Origin: PALSA-278 sp963760285
GTDB taxonomy: Bacteria; Acidobacteriota; Terriglobia; Acidiferrales; UBA7541
Direction of reading: 5' to 3'
DNA: 64,000 nucleotides
Assembly: GCA_963760285.1 (NCBI GenBank)
Contig: CAVXCI010000001.1
Location: 310,001 to 374,000, forward strand
The position numbers were made by a program, and so were the translations under genes. Position 1 is the stretch's first letter; the number at the start of each line of letters is the position of its first letter. Positions 7,481 through 16,284 of the stretch are shown piece by piece. The notes beneath the pieces were generated by a model. That model worked only from the letters and a program-made list of their open reading frames with translations. It was not told where the DNA came from and did no database searches.

Positions 7481-10400
7481 ATGAAAATGGAAGCCCCCGC
7501 CGATATCCGGACAGGTCTAAACGAACAGCAGCGCAAGGCCGTGGAACACAGTGACGGTCCGCTGCTGGTGATTGCCGGCGCGGGCACCGGAAAAACGCGC
7601 GCCATCACCGCGCGAATCTGCTGGCTGCTGGCCAACCACGCTGAGATTTCCGGTGAAAACATCCTGGGCCTCACCTACACGCGAAAAGCCGCCGGGGTGA
7701 TGCACTCGCGCGTGAAAAAGTCCGCGGGGGAACGCGCGGAAGGGATCTGGCTGGGAACCTTTCACTCCTTCTGCGTCGAGAAAATACTGAGCGTTGTAAA
7801 TCCCGATCTGCTGCCCATTGAAGAGGCCGACCACTGGATTTTGCTGCGCCGCCATATCGGCGAATTCGGATTGAAGCATTTCAGCCGCCTGGCGGATCCG
7901 GGAAAGTTTCTCGGCGATTTCCGCGAATTCTTCTCGCGCTGCCAGGACGAATTGGTGACCTCGGAAGAATATGCCCGCTTTGTCCAGGCGGCCAGAAAGG
8001 AATTCGACCTCCATGGCCGCGAAATGCCTGAGGATGAGCGCCACGAGGCGGAAGAGCGGATCGAGAAATGGGAGGAAGTCGCGCGCGCCTATGGCATCAG
8101 CGAGCGCCTGCTCCGCGAAAAGCAATTCATCACCTTCGGCGGACAGATTCTACAGGCGGTGAAGCATCTCCGGGAAAACCCTGAACTGCTGGCCGGCCTG
8201 CGCAACCAATACCGCTACATCCTGGTGGACGAATTTCAGGACACCAACATCGCCCAATTGGAACTGCTCTGGCTGCTGGCGGGCGACAGCGCGAATATAT
8301 TTGCCGTGGGCGACGATGACCAGGCCATCTACCGCTTTCGAGGGGCATCCTTCGGCAGTTTTACGATTTTCCTGGAGCGGTTCGCGCACCACAGGAACGG
8401 CGGCGGGAAACCGGCTTCCCCGCTTGTCTCCCTGACGTCGAATTACCGCTCCTCGCAGCGCATCCTGCGCGCGGCGCAACAGGTGATTCAATTTAACGAA
8501 AAATCGCCGCTGCTTCCCGCAAAGAATCTCACCACCATCCATCCGCCAGGCGAAAAAATCCGTATCGCGGAATTTACCAGCCGGCCCGCGGAAGCGGAAT
8601 GGATTGCATCGGAGATTGATCGCCTGCGCGGCGCGGGCGGCGCGTGGTCCGATTTCGCGGTTCTCTACCGCAGCCATGTACACCGCAACGATCTGATTCG
8701 CGCCCTGCGCCGGAGAGAAATTCCCTTCACCGTCCACAAGCTGTCCATCATGTCCAACACGTTGATTCGCGACGTGCTCGCCTGGCTCCGCGCCATCGCT
8801 CATCCCGGCGATGACGTGGCTTTCTCCCGCCTGATGGCGCTGCCGCGGTGGGGCTACGAACCGGCGGACCTGGTGCGCCTGGCGGAGCGCGCCCGCGGAA
8901 AGTCGCTGGTGGACGCGCTGGACGCGGACCAGAAGGATTTGCCATTTGCGGGAGGAACGAAGCGGCCTGAGGAATTTCTGGCGCTCCTCCAGAATTTGCG
9001 GAAGTTTTCCAGGAAGTCCACCACGCGCCAGCTGTTCGACGAGCTGGTGAAAAGCCTTACTATCGCCACGCTGGCCTCGGACGCGGATCAGGCCTGCATC
9101 GAATTCCTTTCCCAATTCATACTGGAATGGGAGAAGAAGAGCGACGCCAAGGGGGTGCGCGATTTCCTGGAGTACTTCGGCTATTACCAGCAGGCCGGCG
9201 GCGCGCTAAGCCCGGAAGACGCGCTGACCAGCGGAGACGCCGTGCAGTTGATGACTGTTCACGGGGCGAAGGGCCTGGAATTTGACCACGTCTTCGTGAT
9301 GCAACTGACCAAGGGCAGCTTCCCTCCCAATAACAGAACACGGACGCTGGAATTTCCTTCTCAGTTGATGAAGGAAGAACTTCCAAAAACAGATTTCCGC
9401 ATTCAGGAGGAGCGGCGCCTTTTTTATGTGGCGCTGACGCGCGCACGCCGCCGGCTCACGCTCACCACCGTGGTGGGCCCGAAAAAATCATGGTCCCCAT
9501 TCCTTGACGACCTGCTGCGGGACGCGCAATTGAAATCGCGCGACATTGAACAGCTCACGCCACTGGTGAATGTTCCGGCAGACGAGGAAACCGCCGCGCC
9601 GGTCCCCGCGGATTCTTCTCATCCCGGATTGTTCACTTCCGTGCCCGCCGATTCGCTGGCCTATTCGCAAATTGCGCTGTGGGCTCGCGCCTATCATCCT
9701 CCACTGCCGGAGCCATTGCATCTGAGCGCATCGGCCATAGATTCCTACCGGAATTGTCCCCTGAGCTACCTGTTCCAAAACGTGTGGCGCATTCGGGGCG
9801 GACCGCGGCCGGCGATGATGTTCGGCAGCGTGATGCACACCGCGCTGCGCGAGATGGCCTCGGCCTGGCAGCGCCGCCAGCCTTTGACGATCAACGATGT
9901 GGACGCCATATACGCCCGCGAATGGCGGCACGAAGGCTACGAGGATGCCTATCAGGATGAAGAATATCGCCGCGCCGGCTTGAATCAATTGCGTGAGTTT
10001 TATGGCACGCACAGCGAGAAATACAAAAGCGCGCCGCCGGATATTCTGTTTCTTGAGAAAACTTTCGAGCTGCCGCTGGAGCACAACATCGTGGTCAGCG
10101 GGCGCATGGACGTGGTGAATCGCCTGCCGGACGGCACCGTGGAAATCATTGACTACAAGACGGGTTCGCCAAAAGAACCGAAGGATGCCAGGGACAGCAT
10201 GCAGCTCAGTCTTTACGCGCTTGCGGCGCGGGATATTCTGGAGCTTGAGCCATCGCGGTTGGTCTTCTACAACCTCACTTCAAACAACGCGGTGGTCAGC
10301 ACGCGCGATGAAAAAGCCCTCCAGCGCGCGCGCCAGGATGTGGCCACAGTGGCCGACTCGCTGCGCGCAGGCGAATTTCCCGCCAAACCGGGCTTTATCT

Positions 10401-10483
10401 GCGGCATGTGCGAATATCGCCTGCTTTGTCCCGAACACGAAGATTTGCTGTCGATTCGTCCGGCGAAAATCCGCCAAGTCTAG
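7481..10483 (+). CDS. UvrD/PcrA-type helicase fused to a PD-(D/E)XK iron-sulfur nuclease
   Basis: 1000 residues. The SF1A helicase motifs are in order: 'LNEQQRKAV', Walker A 'GAGTGKT' at 33-39, 'ILVDEFQDTN', 'VGDDDQAIYRFRGA', 'LTSNYRSSQ', 'VHGAKGLEFDHVF' and 'EERRLFYVALTRARRRL'. After about residue 745 comes a RecB/AddB/Cas4-like nuclease: 'SASAIDSYRNCPLSYLFQ', 'GRMDVVNRLPDGTVEIIDYKTG' (catalytic D...D-x-K) and the closing 'CGMCEYRLLC'. The single upstream Cys plus these three make a 4Fe-4S staple. It probably processes DNA ends or repair intermediates in the cytoplasm. No AddA/AdnB partner is adjacent, so this is a one-protein helicase-nuclease. Confidence 0.92.
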   Translation: MKMEAPADIRTGLNEQQRKAVEHSDGPLLVIAGAGTGKTRAITARICWLLANHAEISGENILGLTYTRKAAGVMHSRVKKSAGERAEGIWLGTFHSFCVEKILSVVNPDLLPIEEADHWILLRRHIGEFGLKHFSRLADPGKFLGDFREFFSRCQDELVTSEEYARFVQAARKEFDLHGREMPEDERHEAEERIEKWEEVARAYGISERLLREKQFITFGGQILQAVKHLRENPELLAGLRNQYRYILVDEFQDTNIAQLELLWLLAGDSANIFAVGDDDQAIYRFRGASFGSFTIFLERFAHHRNGGGKPASPLVSLTSNYRSSQRILRAAQQVIQFNEKSPLLPAKNLTTIHPPGEKIRIAEFTSRPAEAEWIASEIDRLRGAGGAWSDFAVLYRSHVHRNDLIRALRRREIPFTVHKLSIMSNTLIRDVLAWLRAIAHPGDDVAFSRLMALPRWGYEPADLVRLAERARGKSLVDALDADQKDLPFAGGTKRPEEFLALLQNLRKFSRKSTTRQLFDELVKSLTIATLASDADQACIEFLSQFILEWEKKSDAKGVRDFLEYFGYYQQAGGALSPEDALTSGDAVQLMTVHGAKGLEFDHVFVMQLTKGSFPPNNRTRTLEFPSQLMKEELPKTDFRIQEERRLFYVALTRARRRLTLTTVVGPKKSWSPFLDDLLRDAQLKSRDIEQLTPLVNVPADEETAAPVPADSSHPGLFTSVPADSLAYSQIALWARAYHPPLPEPLHLSASAIDSYRNCPLSYLFQNVWRIRGGPRPAMMFGSVMHTALREMASAWQRRQPLTINDVDAIYAREWRHEGYEDAYQDEEYRRAGLNQLREFYGTHSEKYKSAPPDILFLEKTFELPLEHNIVVSGRMDVVNRLPDGTVEIIDYKTGSPKEPKDARDSMQLSLYALAARDILELEPSRLVFYNLTSNNAVVSTRDEKALQRARQDVATVADSLRAGEFPAKPGFICGMCEYRLLCPEHEDLLSIRPAKIRQV

Positions 10484-10528
10484 GCGGCGGGCGCCCCGCT
10501 AACGCCGCATGCAGGTTTTCCTGATTTT

Positions 10529-11644
10529 TTAGCGGACCGCGGCAGTGTAATAGCCCTGGCGCGCAAGAACCTTGAGATCCGGGCGGCGCACGCGCACTTC
10601 AATAGTGTGATACGAGCCGCTCCCCGTCCGGTGTTGAGGGACGTAAGCCAGCGTGTATTCGTTGCGCGCTTCCTCGGTGATTCTGCCGTAGAGACGCTCC
10701 AGGTCCTGCTGCTTGGATGCGGAATAGGAATCGCCGCCGGTGGCCACGGCATAGTGAACCAGGCGTGAACCCTCCAGGTGCAACACATTCAATCCGGCCA
10801 CCACGGAATAAACGGATACGTTGGAGTTCAGCAGGAGTTCCAGGGTGTTCTCGAACGACCAGGTGTTGCGCCGCGAATTGTTGCCGTCGGAAATCAGGAT
10901 AATCAGCTTGCGGCGGTTGCGCCCCCGCGCGCGCAGCATTTCTCCCGCGTAATGAACGGCGTCGTCTATGTTCTTCGCGTCCGGCGACGGAGAATTGTTG
11001 ACCACCGGCGGCGCGCCAGCCTGGGTGCGGCCATTGATGACCGGCCCGGAGGGCGTGGGAGAGAGCGGGCCCGCAAAAGTGGAGGGGAAATTCGATCCGA
11101 GATCCAGGCGTTTTAACTGTGTGAAAAGCACATCGTTGCTGCGCGAAAAATCGGAAACGGTGTTCTGATACTGATCAAAGGTGACCAGCGCCACTTCATC
11201 CCCGGGACCAAAACCGGCGGCAATGCTCACCAGACTCTTTTGCACCGGCTCCACGGTTTTCACCGGAAGATCGTTATCCAAAAGAATGACGGCCGAGAGG
11301 GGGTAGGGGTCCTGCTGGAAAAGGATAATCTCCTGCTCAATGCCATCCTCGAATACGCGGAATTCGTCGCGGCGCAGGTCCGTAACCAGGGCGCCATCGC
11401 GATCCTTGACCGTCACCGGGACCAGGACCTCCTGCACGACGGGGCGAATCGTTTGCACCTGCGGCGGCTTGGTGGACGATTGTGACTGGGGAACGGGCGG
11501 CGCGCCTTTGGCTGCTTGAGCAGGGCTGCCAGCCGGAGCCGAACCCTGCGTGGGAGGCGTGGCGGGAGACTGTGGCGGAGACGGAGATTGCCACCCCCAT
11601 GAAAAAATGAGCGAGGCCGCAATTATTGAATGCCAAAGGCGCAT
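10529..11644 (-). CDS. secreted VWA-domain protein (VWFA-related Acidobacterial type), degenerate MIDAS
   Basis: 371 residues. The signal peptide starts at 'MRLWHSIIAASLIFSWGW', followed by a Pro/Ser/Gln linker (to about 75), a short domain ('PVTVKDRDGALVTDLRRDEFRVFEDG') and a von Willebrand A domain. The C-terminus 'LKVLARQGYYTAAV' is the ending shared by this acidobacterial family. The metal-binding DxSxS site reads 'LLDNDLP', so both Ser are replaced and metal-dependent ligand binding may be lost. The ATG at 11644 is preceded by GAGAAAG. It is divergent (142 bp) from a second VWA gene. Function of the family is unknown. Confidence 0.88.
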   Translation of the reverse strand: MRLWHSIIAASLIFSWGWQSPSPPQSPATPPTQGSAPAGSPAQAAKGAPPVPQSQSSTKPPQVQTIRPVVQEVLVPVTVKDRDGALVTDLRRDEFRVFEDGIEQEIILFQQDPYPLSAVILLDNDLPVKTVEPVQKSLVSIAAGFGPGDEVALVTFDQYQNTVSDFSRSNDVLFTQLKRLDLGSNFPSTFAGPLSPTPSGPVINGRTQAGAPPVVNNSPSPDAKNIDDAVHYAGEMLRARGRNRRKLIILISDGNNSRRNTWSFENTLELLLNSNVSVYSVVAGLNVLHLEGSRLVHYAVATGGDSYSASKQQDLERLYGRITEEARNEYTLAYVPQHRTGSGSYHTIEVRVRRPDLKVLARQGYYTAAVR

Positions 11645-11785
11645 AAACCAACTTTCTCGCAATATGGCGCGCCGTGCCACGGCGCCGGATTCAGTGTACA
11701 GTGTCTTCCGGGAAATTGATTCGCGCATCCCGGTCGTTTATCGGTGCATCCTAGTGCAAGGTTCATTCGACAAGAGGATTATACA

Positions 11786-12766
11786 ATGCGGCAACGCCTG
11801 GTAACGAAGCAGCGATTTACAAAGTTTGCCTTCCTCGCCGTCCTGATTGGGTTAGCGAGTCTGGCCGTCCCCCACGTTCGAGGCCAGGGGCAGCAGCCCG
11901 CGCAACAGCCGCAGCAAACCATTCGCGCGCAGACCGCCCTGGTGAATGTTTTTGTGACCGTTCGCGACAACCACAACGCCATTATTACCAACCTGACGAA
12001 AGACGATTTCCATATCTACGAGGACAATACCGAGCAAAAGGTGGCCTATTTTGCCACTGACGTAACCATGCCCATCACGCTGGGTTTTTTGGTGGATACC
12101 AGCGGCAGCGAAACAAACATGCTGTCGGCCATACAAGATACGGCTGTGGCGTTCCTGACCGAGGTGATGCATAAGGGTGACGAAGCAATGATCCTGAGCT
12201 TCGACACAGACGTGGACTTGCTCGCCGATTTCACCGATGACGACGCCATTCTCGAAAAGGCCATCCGCCGCACGAAAATCAATGCCCCCTCCGGGAACGG
12301 ACCATTCGGCCATTTGCCGGTGACCGGAACGGCGTTCTATGACGCCGTGTACCTCGCCGCGCATGACCAGCTTGCCGGGCAGGCGGGGCGCAAGGCCATC
12401 ATTGTGACCACCGATGCGCAGGACGAGGGCAGCCGGGTGAAAATGAATGACGCTATCGAAGCGGCGCAAAGAGCCGACGCGGTGATTCATATCCTCCTTG
12501 TGTACGACCCGCATTACGGCGGAAACAGCGGCGTGGCGAAAAAAATGACCGAAGAAACCGGCGGCAGAATGATTGATGTCCACAGTGACAAAACCGTGAA
12601 GCAGGCCTTCGATACCATCTCCGAGGAATTGCGCCACCAATATGTTCTGGGCTACTACCCCACAAACGCCAATCGCGATGGAACTTTCCGTAAAATCCGG
12701 GTGGAAGTGACCAAACCGGGGACAAAAATCCTCGCGCGGAAGGGCTATTACGCGCCGAAGGATTGA
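11786..12766 (+). CDS. secreted VWA-domain protein (VWFA-related Acidobacterial type)
   Basis: 326 residues. A signal peptide ('FAFLAVLIGLASLAVPHVRGQ') precedes a Gln/Pro linker, the family lead-in 'ALVNVFVTVRDNHNAIITNLTKDDFHIYEDN' and a VWA domain with an intact MIDAS ('LVDTSGSET'; later 'VTGTAFYDAV' and 'IVTTDAQDEGS'). The C-terminus 'TKILARKGYYAPKD' matches its two neighbours. The ATG at 11786 has AGAGGA 8 bases upstream. It is exported and probably binds a protein or metal-bridged partner in the periplasm or outside the cell; the partner is unknown. Confidence 0.9.
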   Translation: MRQRLVTKQRFTKFAFLAVLIGLASLAVPHVRGQGQQPAQQPQQTIRAQTALVNVFVTVRDNHNAIITNLTKDDFHIYEDNTEQKVAYFATDVTMPITLGFLVDTSGSETNMLSAIQDTAVAFLTEVMHKGDEAMILSFDTDVDLLADFTDDDAILEKAIRRTKINAPSGNGPFGHLPVTGTAFYDAVYLAAHDQLAGQAGRKAIIVTTDAQDEGSRVKMNDAIEAAQRADAVIHILLVYDPHYGGNSGVAKKMTEETGGRMIDVHSDKTVKQAFDTISEELRHQYVLGYYPTNANRDGTFRKIRVEVTKPGTKILARKGYYAPKD

Positions 12767-12822
12767 CGGAAGATTTCTTCACTCCGCGGGAAAATTCAGC
12801 AGAATTCGCCGCTGAAGACCGG

Positions 12823-13890
12823 CTAACCGCCGGAACCCGATGGCTTCGAACTCCTGGAGCCAGCTGACGGCGCAAAGTATCCCTTGCGCGTGCGAACCGT
12901 CAGCCCCTTGCGGTCTGTCTCCACCTTCAACGTGTGGTAGCGGCCGTTGGCCACCAGGTTCTCGGGCAGGAAGGCAATCAGGTACTGGCTGCGAAGCTCG
13001 GTACCGATATCCTGGAAGGACGACGCCAGGTCGTCGGTGCTGTATGGAAAAAATGCCCGGCCGCCGGTCTGATCGGAAAAATCCTTCAGAATGTCCTCTC
13101 CATGGCTCTTGTGCAACTTGCGCGTCGCTTCGCCGTCTATGGCCACCCAATTTGTATTAGTGCTGATGGAGTAAATGGCCACTCCCGAGCGCTGCGCCAT
13201 TTCCAAGGCTTCGCTCAGGGCGTGGTCGCTCAAATTGTCGTCCCCATCGCTGAACAACACCAGAACGCGGCGCACCTCGGGATCCTTGCCGGGGGGAAGT
13301 GGAGCATCCAGAAGATGCTGAGACGCTTTGTAGATGGCGTCATTCAACGCCGTTCCGCCGCCCGCCCGCTGCTTTTGAATGGCCCGGGAGAGCAGGTCCA
13401 TATCCCCGGAATAATCCTGAACAATCTGCGGCTCATTGTCGAAGGTCATCACGAAAGCCATGTCCTTGTGACGGCGCAGCACGTCGGTGAGGAAATCAAC
13501 GGAAGCATCCTGCTCAAAGTTGAGGCGATCGCGAATGCTGTTCGAAGTGTCCAGGAGCAGGGCGACGCGCAGGGGCAAATCCGTCTGGCGGCTGAAAAAC
13601 TGGATTTTCTGGGGATGGCCATCATCCAGGACGCGAAAATCCTGCTGATCGAGATCGGTGATGAACTGATGGCGATGGTCCGTCACCGTGGCGACAAGTT
13701 GAACCAGTTCCGTAACGGTGCGAATTGTCGGAGGCGCGTTCTGTTGCTGCGAGGCGGACGCGGACGAAGTGGCAGGAGGAGCAGCGGTCCCAGCGGGCGC
13801 GGCCGGCGGCGGATTTTGTTGCGCCAGTGTCGCGGGCAATGCAACGGCAATCACGGTCAAGGCGGCAAAAAATCCAGCGCAGGCTTTCAC
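12823..13890 (-). CDS. secreted VWA-domain protein (VWFA-related Acidobacterial type)
   Basis: 355 residues from a GTG start. The signal peptide is 'KACAGFFAALTVIAVALPATLAQ', followed by a Pro/Ala/Ser linker and a VWA domain with intact MIDAS ('LLLDTSNSIRD', 'GGGTALNDAIY', 'LFSDGDDNLSD'). It ends 'LTVRTRKGYFAP' plus a Ser/Gly tail. An upstream in-frame GTG (13932) would overlap rluD by 35 bp and put charged residues before the signal peptide, so 13890, 7 bp after the rluD stop, is preferred. It may be the last gene of the ileS-lspA-lgt-rluD transcript. It is convergent with the second VWA gene. Confidence 0.88.
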   Translation of the reverse strand: MKACAGFFAALTVIAVALPATLAQQNPPPAAPAGTAAPPATSSASASQQQNAPPTIRTVTELVQLVATVTDHRHQFITDLDQQDFRVLDDGHPQKIQFFSRQTDLPLRVALLLDTSNSIRDRLNFEQDASVDFLTDVLRRHKDMAFVMTFDNEPQIVQDYSGDMDLLSRAIQKQRAGGGTALNDAIYKASQHLLDAPLPPGKDPEVRRVLVLFSDGDDNLSDHALSEALEMAQRSGVAIYSISTNTNWVAIDGEATRKLHKSHGEDILKDFSDQTGGRAFFPYSTDDLASSFQDIGTELRSQYLIAFLPENLVANGRYHTLKVETDRKGLTVRTRKGYFAPSAGSRSSKPSGSGG

Positions 13891-13897
13891 ACAGCGA

Positions 13898-15037
13898 TTA
13901 TAGGTAGGGGCGCAAAGTAGCGTCAACCTCACCCGGATCTATTCCCAGAGCATTTGCCGCGGAATGCAGAAAATTTCGCAATTCATCCGGCAAGGGGGCG
14001 CGCACATCCATGTGGACCGCGGTCAAGGGGTGGGCAAATTGCAGCCGGGCGGCATGGAGGAACACGCGGTTGGCAAGGGAGAGCGCCGTTTCTCCCACGC
14101 GCGGCTCGCGGGGAGCGCCATAGAGCGCGTCGCCCACAATCGGATGTCCCAGCGCGGAAAAGTGAACGCGGAGCTGATGGGTACGGCCCGTGTGCAGATT
14201 CGCCTCCATCAGCGTGAACGGTCCCAGCCGCCGCAGCACGCGCCAGTCCGTCCGGGCTGCGCGGCCATCGCGTCCCCGCGTGGTCATGCGCGTCCGCCGT
14301 TGCAGGTCGCGAGAAACGGGGAGCTCAATGCGTCCGGAATTTTGCGCGGGTGACCCGTTGATGAGCGCGATGTACGTCTTATTCATCTCGCGCGACTGGA
14401 ACTGTTTCACCAGGCGCAGGTGAGCCACGTCCGTCAGCGCCACAATGAGCGCGCCGGAAGTTCCCTTATCGAGGCGATGAACGATTCCCGGCCGAAAGGG
14501 ACCGCCGACGCGCGAAAGAGAACCGAAACGATGGAGAAGCGCGCTGGCGAGTGTCCCCGCGTTCCGGCCCGCTCCGGGATGCACCACAATTCCCGCGGGC
14601 TTGTTGACCACCGCCAGGTCGGCGTCGTTGTAGAGCACCTGGAAATCTAATTTTTCCGCGACAAGGACGTCGGGTGGGGGCGGCGGAATTTCCGCTGTGA
14701 CCGATTCACCCGCCCGGACTTTGCGGGACTGCTTGCAAACCTTGCCATCCACCCACACCAGTTTGCCTTCCAAAAGAACTTGCAAAGTGCCGCGGCTGTG
14801 TCCCGGAAGGTGGCGCGCCAGGAAGACGTCCAGACGTTCACCAGCTTCGTCCGCCGTCACCATCCAGCGGTGCTGCTCGAACGAAGATACTGAAGAATTG
14901 TCCGTGGCTGATTCTGGTTTGTGCAAGGCGGCAGGCCGCTGTGATGGTGAGGATTCCAAGATTTGGAATTTCGCCGGCTCAGTCGTGGGCGTGCGCCGAC
15001 GCGCGCCGTCCCTTGGATCCGTTGTACCAGATGGCAC
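13898..15037 (-). CDS. rluD: RluA/RluD-family rRNA pseudouridine synthase
   Basis: Up to 379 residues. An S4 RNA-binding domain ('MVTADEAGERLDVFLARHL' from residue 59) is followed by the catalytic domain with 'GIVHRLDKGTSGALIVA', whose Asp is the catalytic residue. 'GRTHQLRVHFSALGHPIVGD' is the conserved C-terminal motif. The family isomerises uridines in 23S rRNA (RluD: helix 69). The start is uncertain: the longest frame begins at a GTG inside lgt, but nothing before residue about 55 is family-like. The ATG at 14863 gives a standard-length protein, yet neither has a clear ribosome site. It is the fourth gene of the ileS operon. Confidence 0.9.
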   Translation of the reverse strand: MPSGTTDPRDGARRRTPTTEPAKFQILESSPSQRPAALHKPESATDNSSVSSFEQHRWMVTADEAGERLDVFLARHLPGHSRGTLQVLLEGKLVWVDGKVCKQSRKVRAGESVTAEIPPPPPDVLVAEKLDFQVLYNDADLAVVNKPAGIVVHPGAGRNAGTLASALLHRFGSLSRVGGPFRPGIVHRLDKGTSGALIVALTDVAHLRLVKQFQSREMNKTYIALINGSPAQNSGRIELPVSRDLQRRTRMTTRGRDGRAARTDWRVLRRLGPFTLMEANLHTGRTHQLRVHFSALGHPIVGDALYGAPREPRVGETALSLANRVFLHAARLQFAHPLTAVHMDVRAPLPDELRNFLHSAANALGIDPGEVDATLRPYL

Positions 15038-15781
15038 AACCCAGCAGAATCATGCCCACGCTGACGATTTGCATCAGTGACACCGCGCCATGAAACATCA
15101 GCGTGCGGTCCGGATCTCCGCGAAGAAATTCAAAAAAACCGCGCTCGATGCCGTAAAGGATGAGGTAAGTGGCCACGATTTGCCCGGGAAATTGCCTTCG
15201 GCGGCCCAGCCACAACAGGAACACAAAATTCGCAAATTCAGCGATGGACTCGTACAACTGCGTGGGATGCAAAGAAATATTCAGGGGCGTCCCCACCAAT
15301 GTCGCGGCCTCCGGGTTCCTGAAAGTGACGCCCCAGGGCAACCACGTCGGCTTTCCATAGCAGCATCCCGCGGCAAAGCAGCCCAGCCTGCCGATGGCAT
15401 GGCCCAGCGGCAGGCCGAGGCCAAAGCAATCCATCAGCGGCAACAACGCAATTTTCTGCGTGTACCGGTAAATGGCAATCATGGCCAGGGCGCCGAGCAC
15501 CCCGCCATAAAACGTCCCGCCGGATTGCAGCGTGCTCAGGGAAAAAAGTTCGGCGGGATGATGCCAGTAGTAACCGGCGTACAGGGCAACCAGCCAGAGT
15601 TTTGCGGTCACCAGCGCGGCCAGAACCATGTAGATGCCCAGGTTCCAGACCGTCTCCGGATTCAAGCCCGCCCGCGGCGCGTGGACCGCGCCACCCATAG
15701 ACCCAGAATCACGCCCGTGGCCACCAACACCCCGTACGTGTAAATGGTGATCGGGCCCCACTGAAACAGAATGGGATGCAT
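14979..15781 (-). CDS. lgt: prolipoprotein diacylglyceryl transferase, broken by one frameshift
   Basis: Lgt moves diacylglycerol from phosphatidylglycerol to the Cys of prolipoproteins at the inner membrane. The body carries 'GGTFYGGVLGALAM', the signature 'HAIGRLGCFAAGCCYG' and 'HPTQLYES'. The proper N-terminus, 'MHPILFQWGPITIYTYG', starts at 15781, 2 bases after the lspA stop, but its frame ends at a TGA at 15662-15664. The rest is read one frame over from 'GLNPETVWNLG'. One missing base around 15663-15680, in a run CGCGGGCGGGC, would restore a protein of about 267 residues. Lgt is normally essential in Gram-negatives, so sequence error is the simplest reading. Confidence 0.88.
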
Positions 15782-15783
15782 AC

Positions 15784-16284
15784 CTAGACGCTCTCCTCGG
15801 CGGGATGGCGATGATCGCGAAACAGTTCGAACAAAACCAGACCGGCTCCAATCACGATCGCGGAATCGGAAACGTTGAATGTGTACCAGTGGTATCCGCG
15901 CCAGTAAAAATCAAGAAAGTCCGTCACGCTGCCGTGAATCACGCGGTCCAAAACATTCCCCGCCGCGCCGCCCAGGATGAAGGACATGCCCCACTCCGCC
16001 AGCGCCCCTTCCGTTCTCCCCGCCAGCAGCATCCAGGCCAGAAATATCATCACCGCGCAGGAAAAAAATGCCAACGCATGACTCATCCAGGGCACATTGG
16101 TATTCGCCAGCAGTCCGAAGGCCACGCCACGATTGGTGGTGTTCACCAGATTGAACAGGCCGGGAACCACCACGCGGAACGAATCGGGTGGCAGGAATCT
16201 TTCGATGGCCAGCTTGCTGCCCTGATCGGCAGCCAGCACCAGTAACACCGGCCAAATCCATCGCGAACGAGCGCCAGTGCCCAT
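15784..16284 (-). CDS. lspA: lipoprotein signal peptidase II
   Basis: 166 residues with four membrane helices. The two catalytic Asp motifs are 'GNVLDRVIHGSVTDFLDF' and 'TFNVSDSAIVIGAGLV'; near the N-terminus 'LAADQGSKLAIERF' is also typical. It cleaves signal peptides of lipidated prolipoproteins in the inner membrane. The ATG at 16284 overlaps the ileS stop (TGATG), so translation is coupled. Position between ileS and lgt, the enzyme acting just before it, supports the call. The protein is full length. Confidence 0.96.
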   Translation of the reverse strand: MGTGARSRWIWPVLLVLAADQGSKLAIERFLPPDSFRVVVPGLFNLVNTTNRGVAFGLLANTNVPWMSHALAFFSCAVMIFLAWMLLAGRTEGALAEWGMSFILGGAAGNVLDRVIHGSVTDFLDFYWRGYHWYTFNVSDSAIVIGAGLVLFELFRDHRHPAEESV

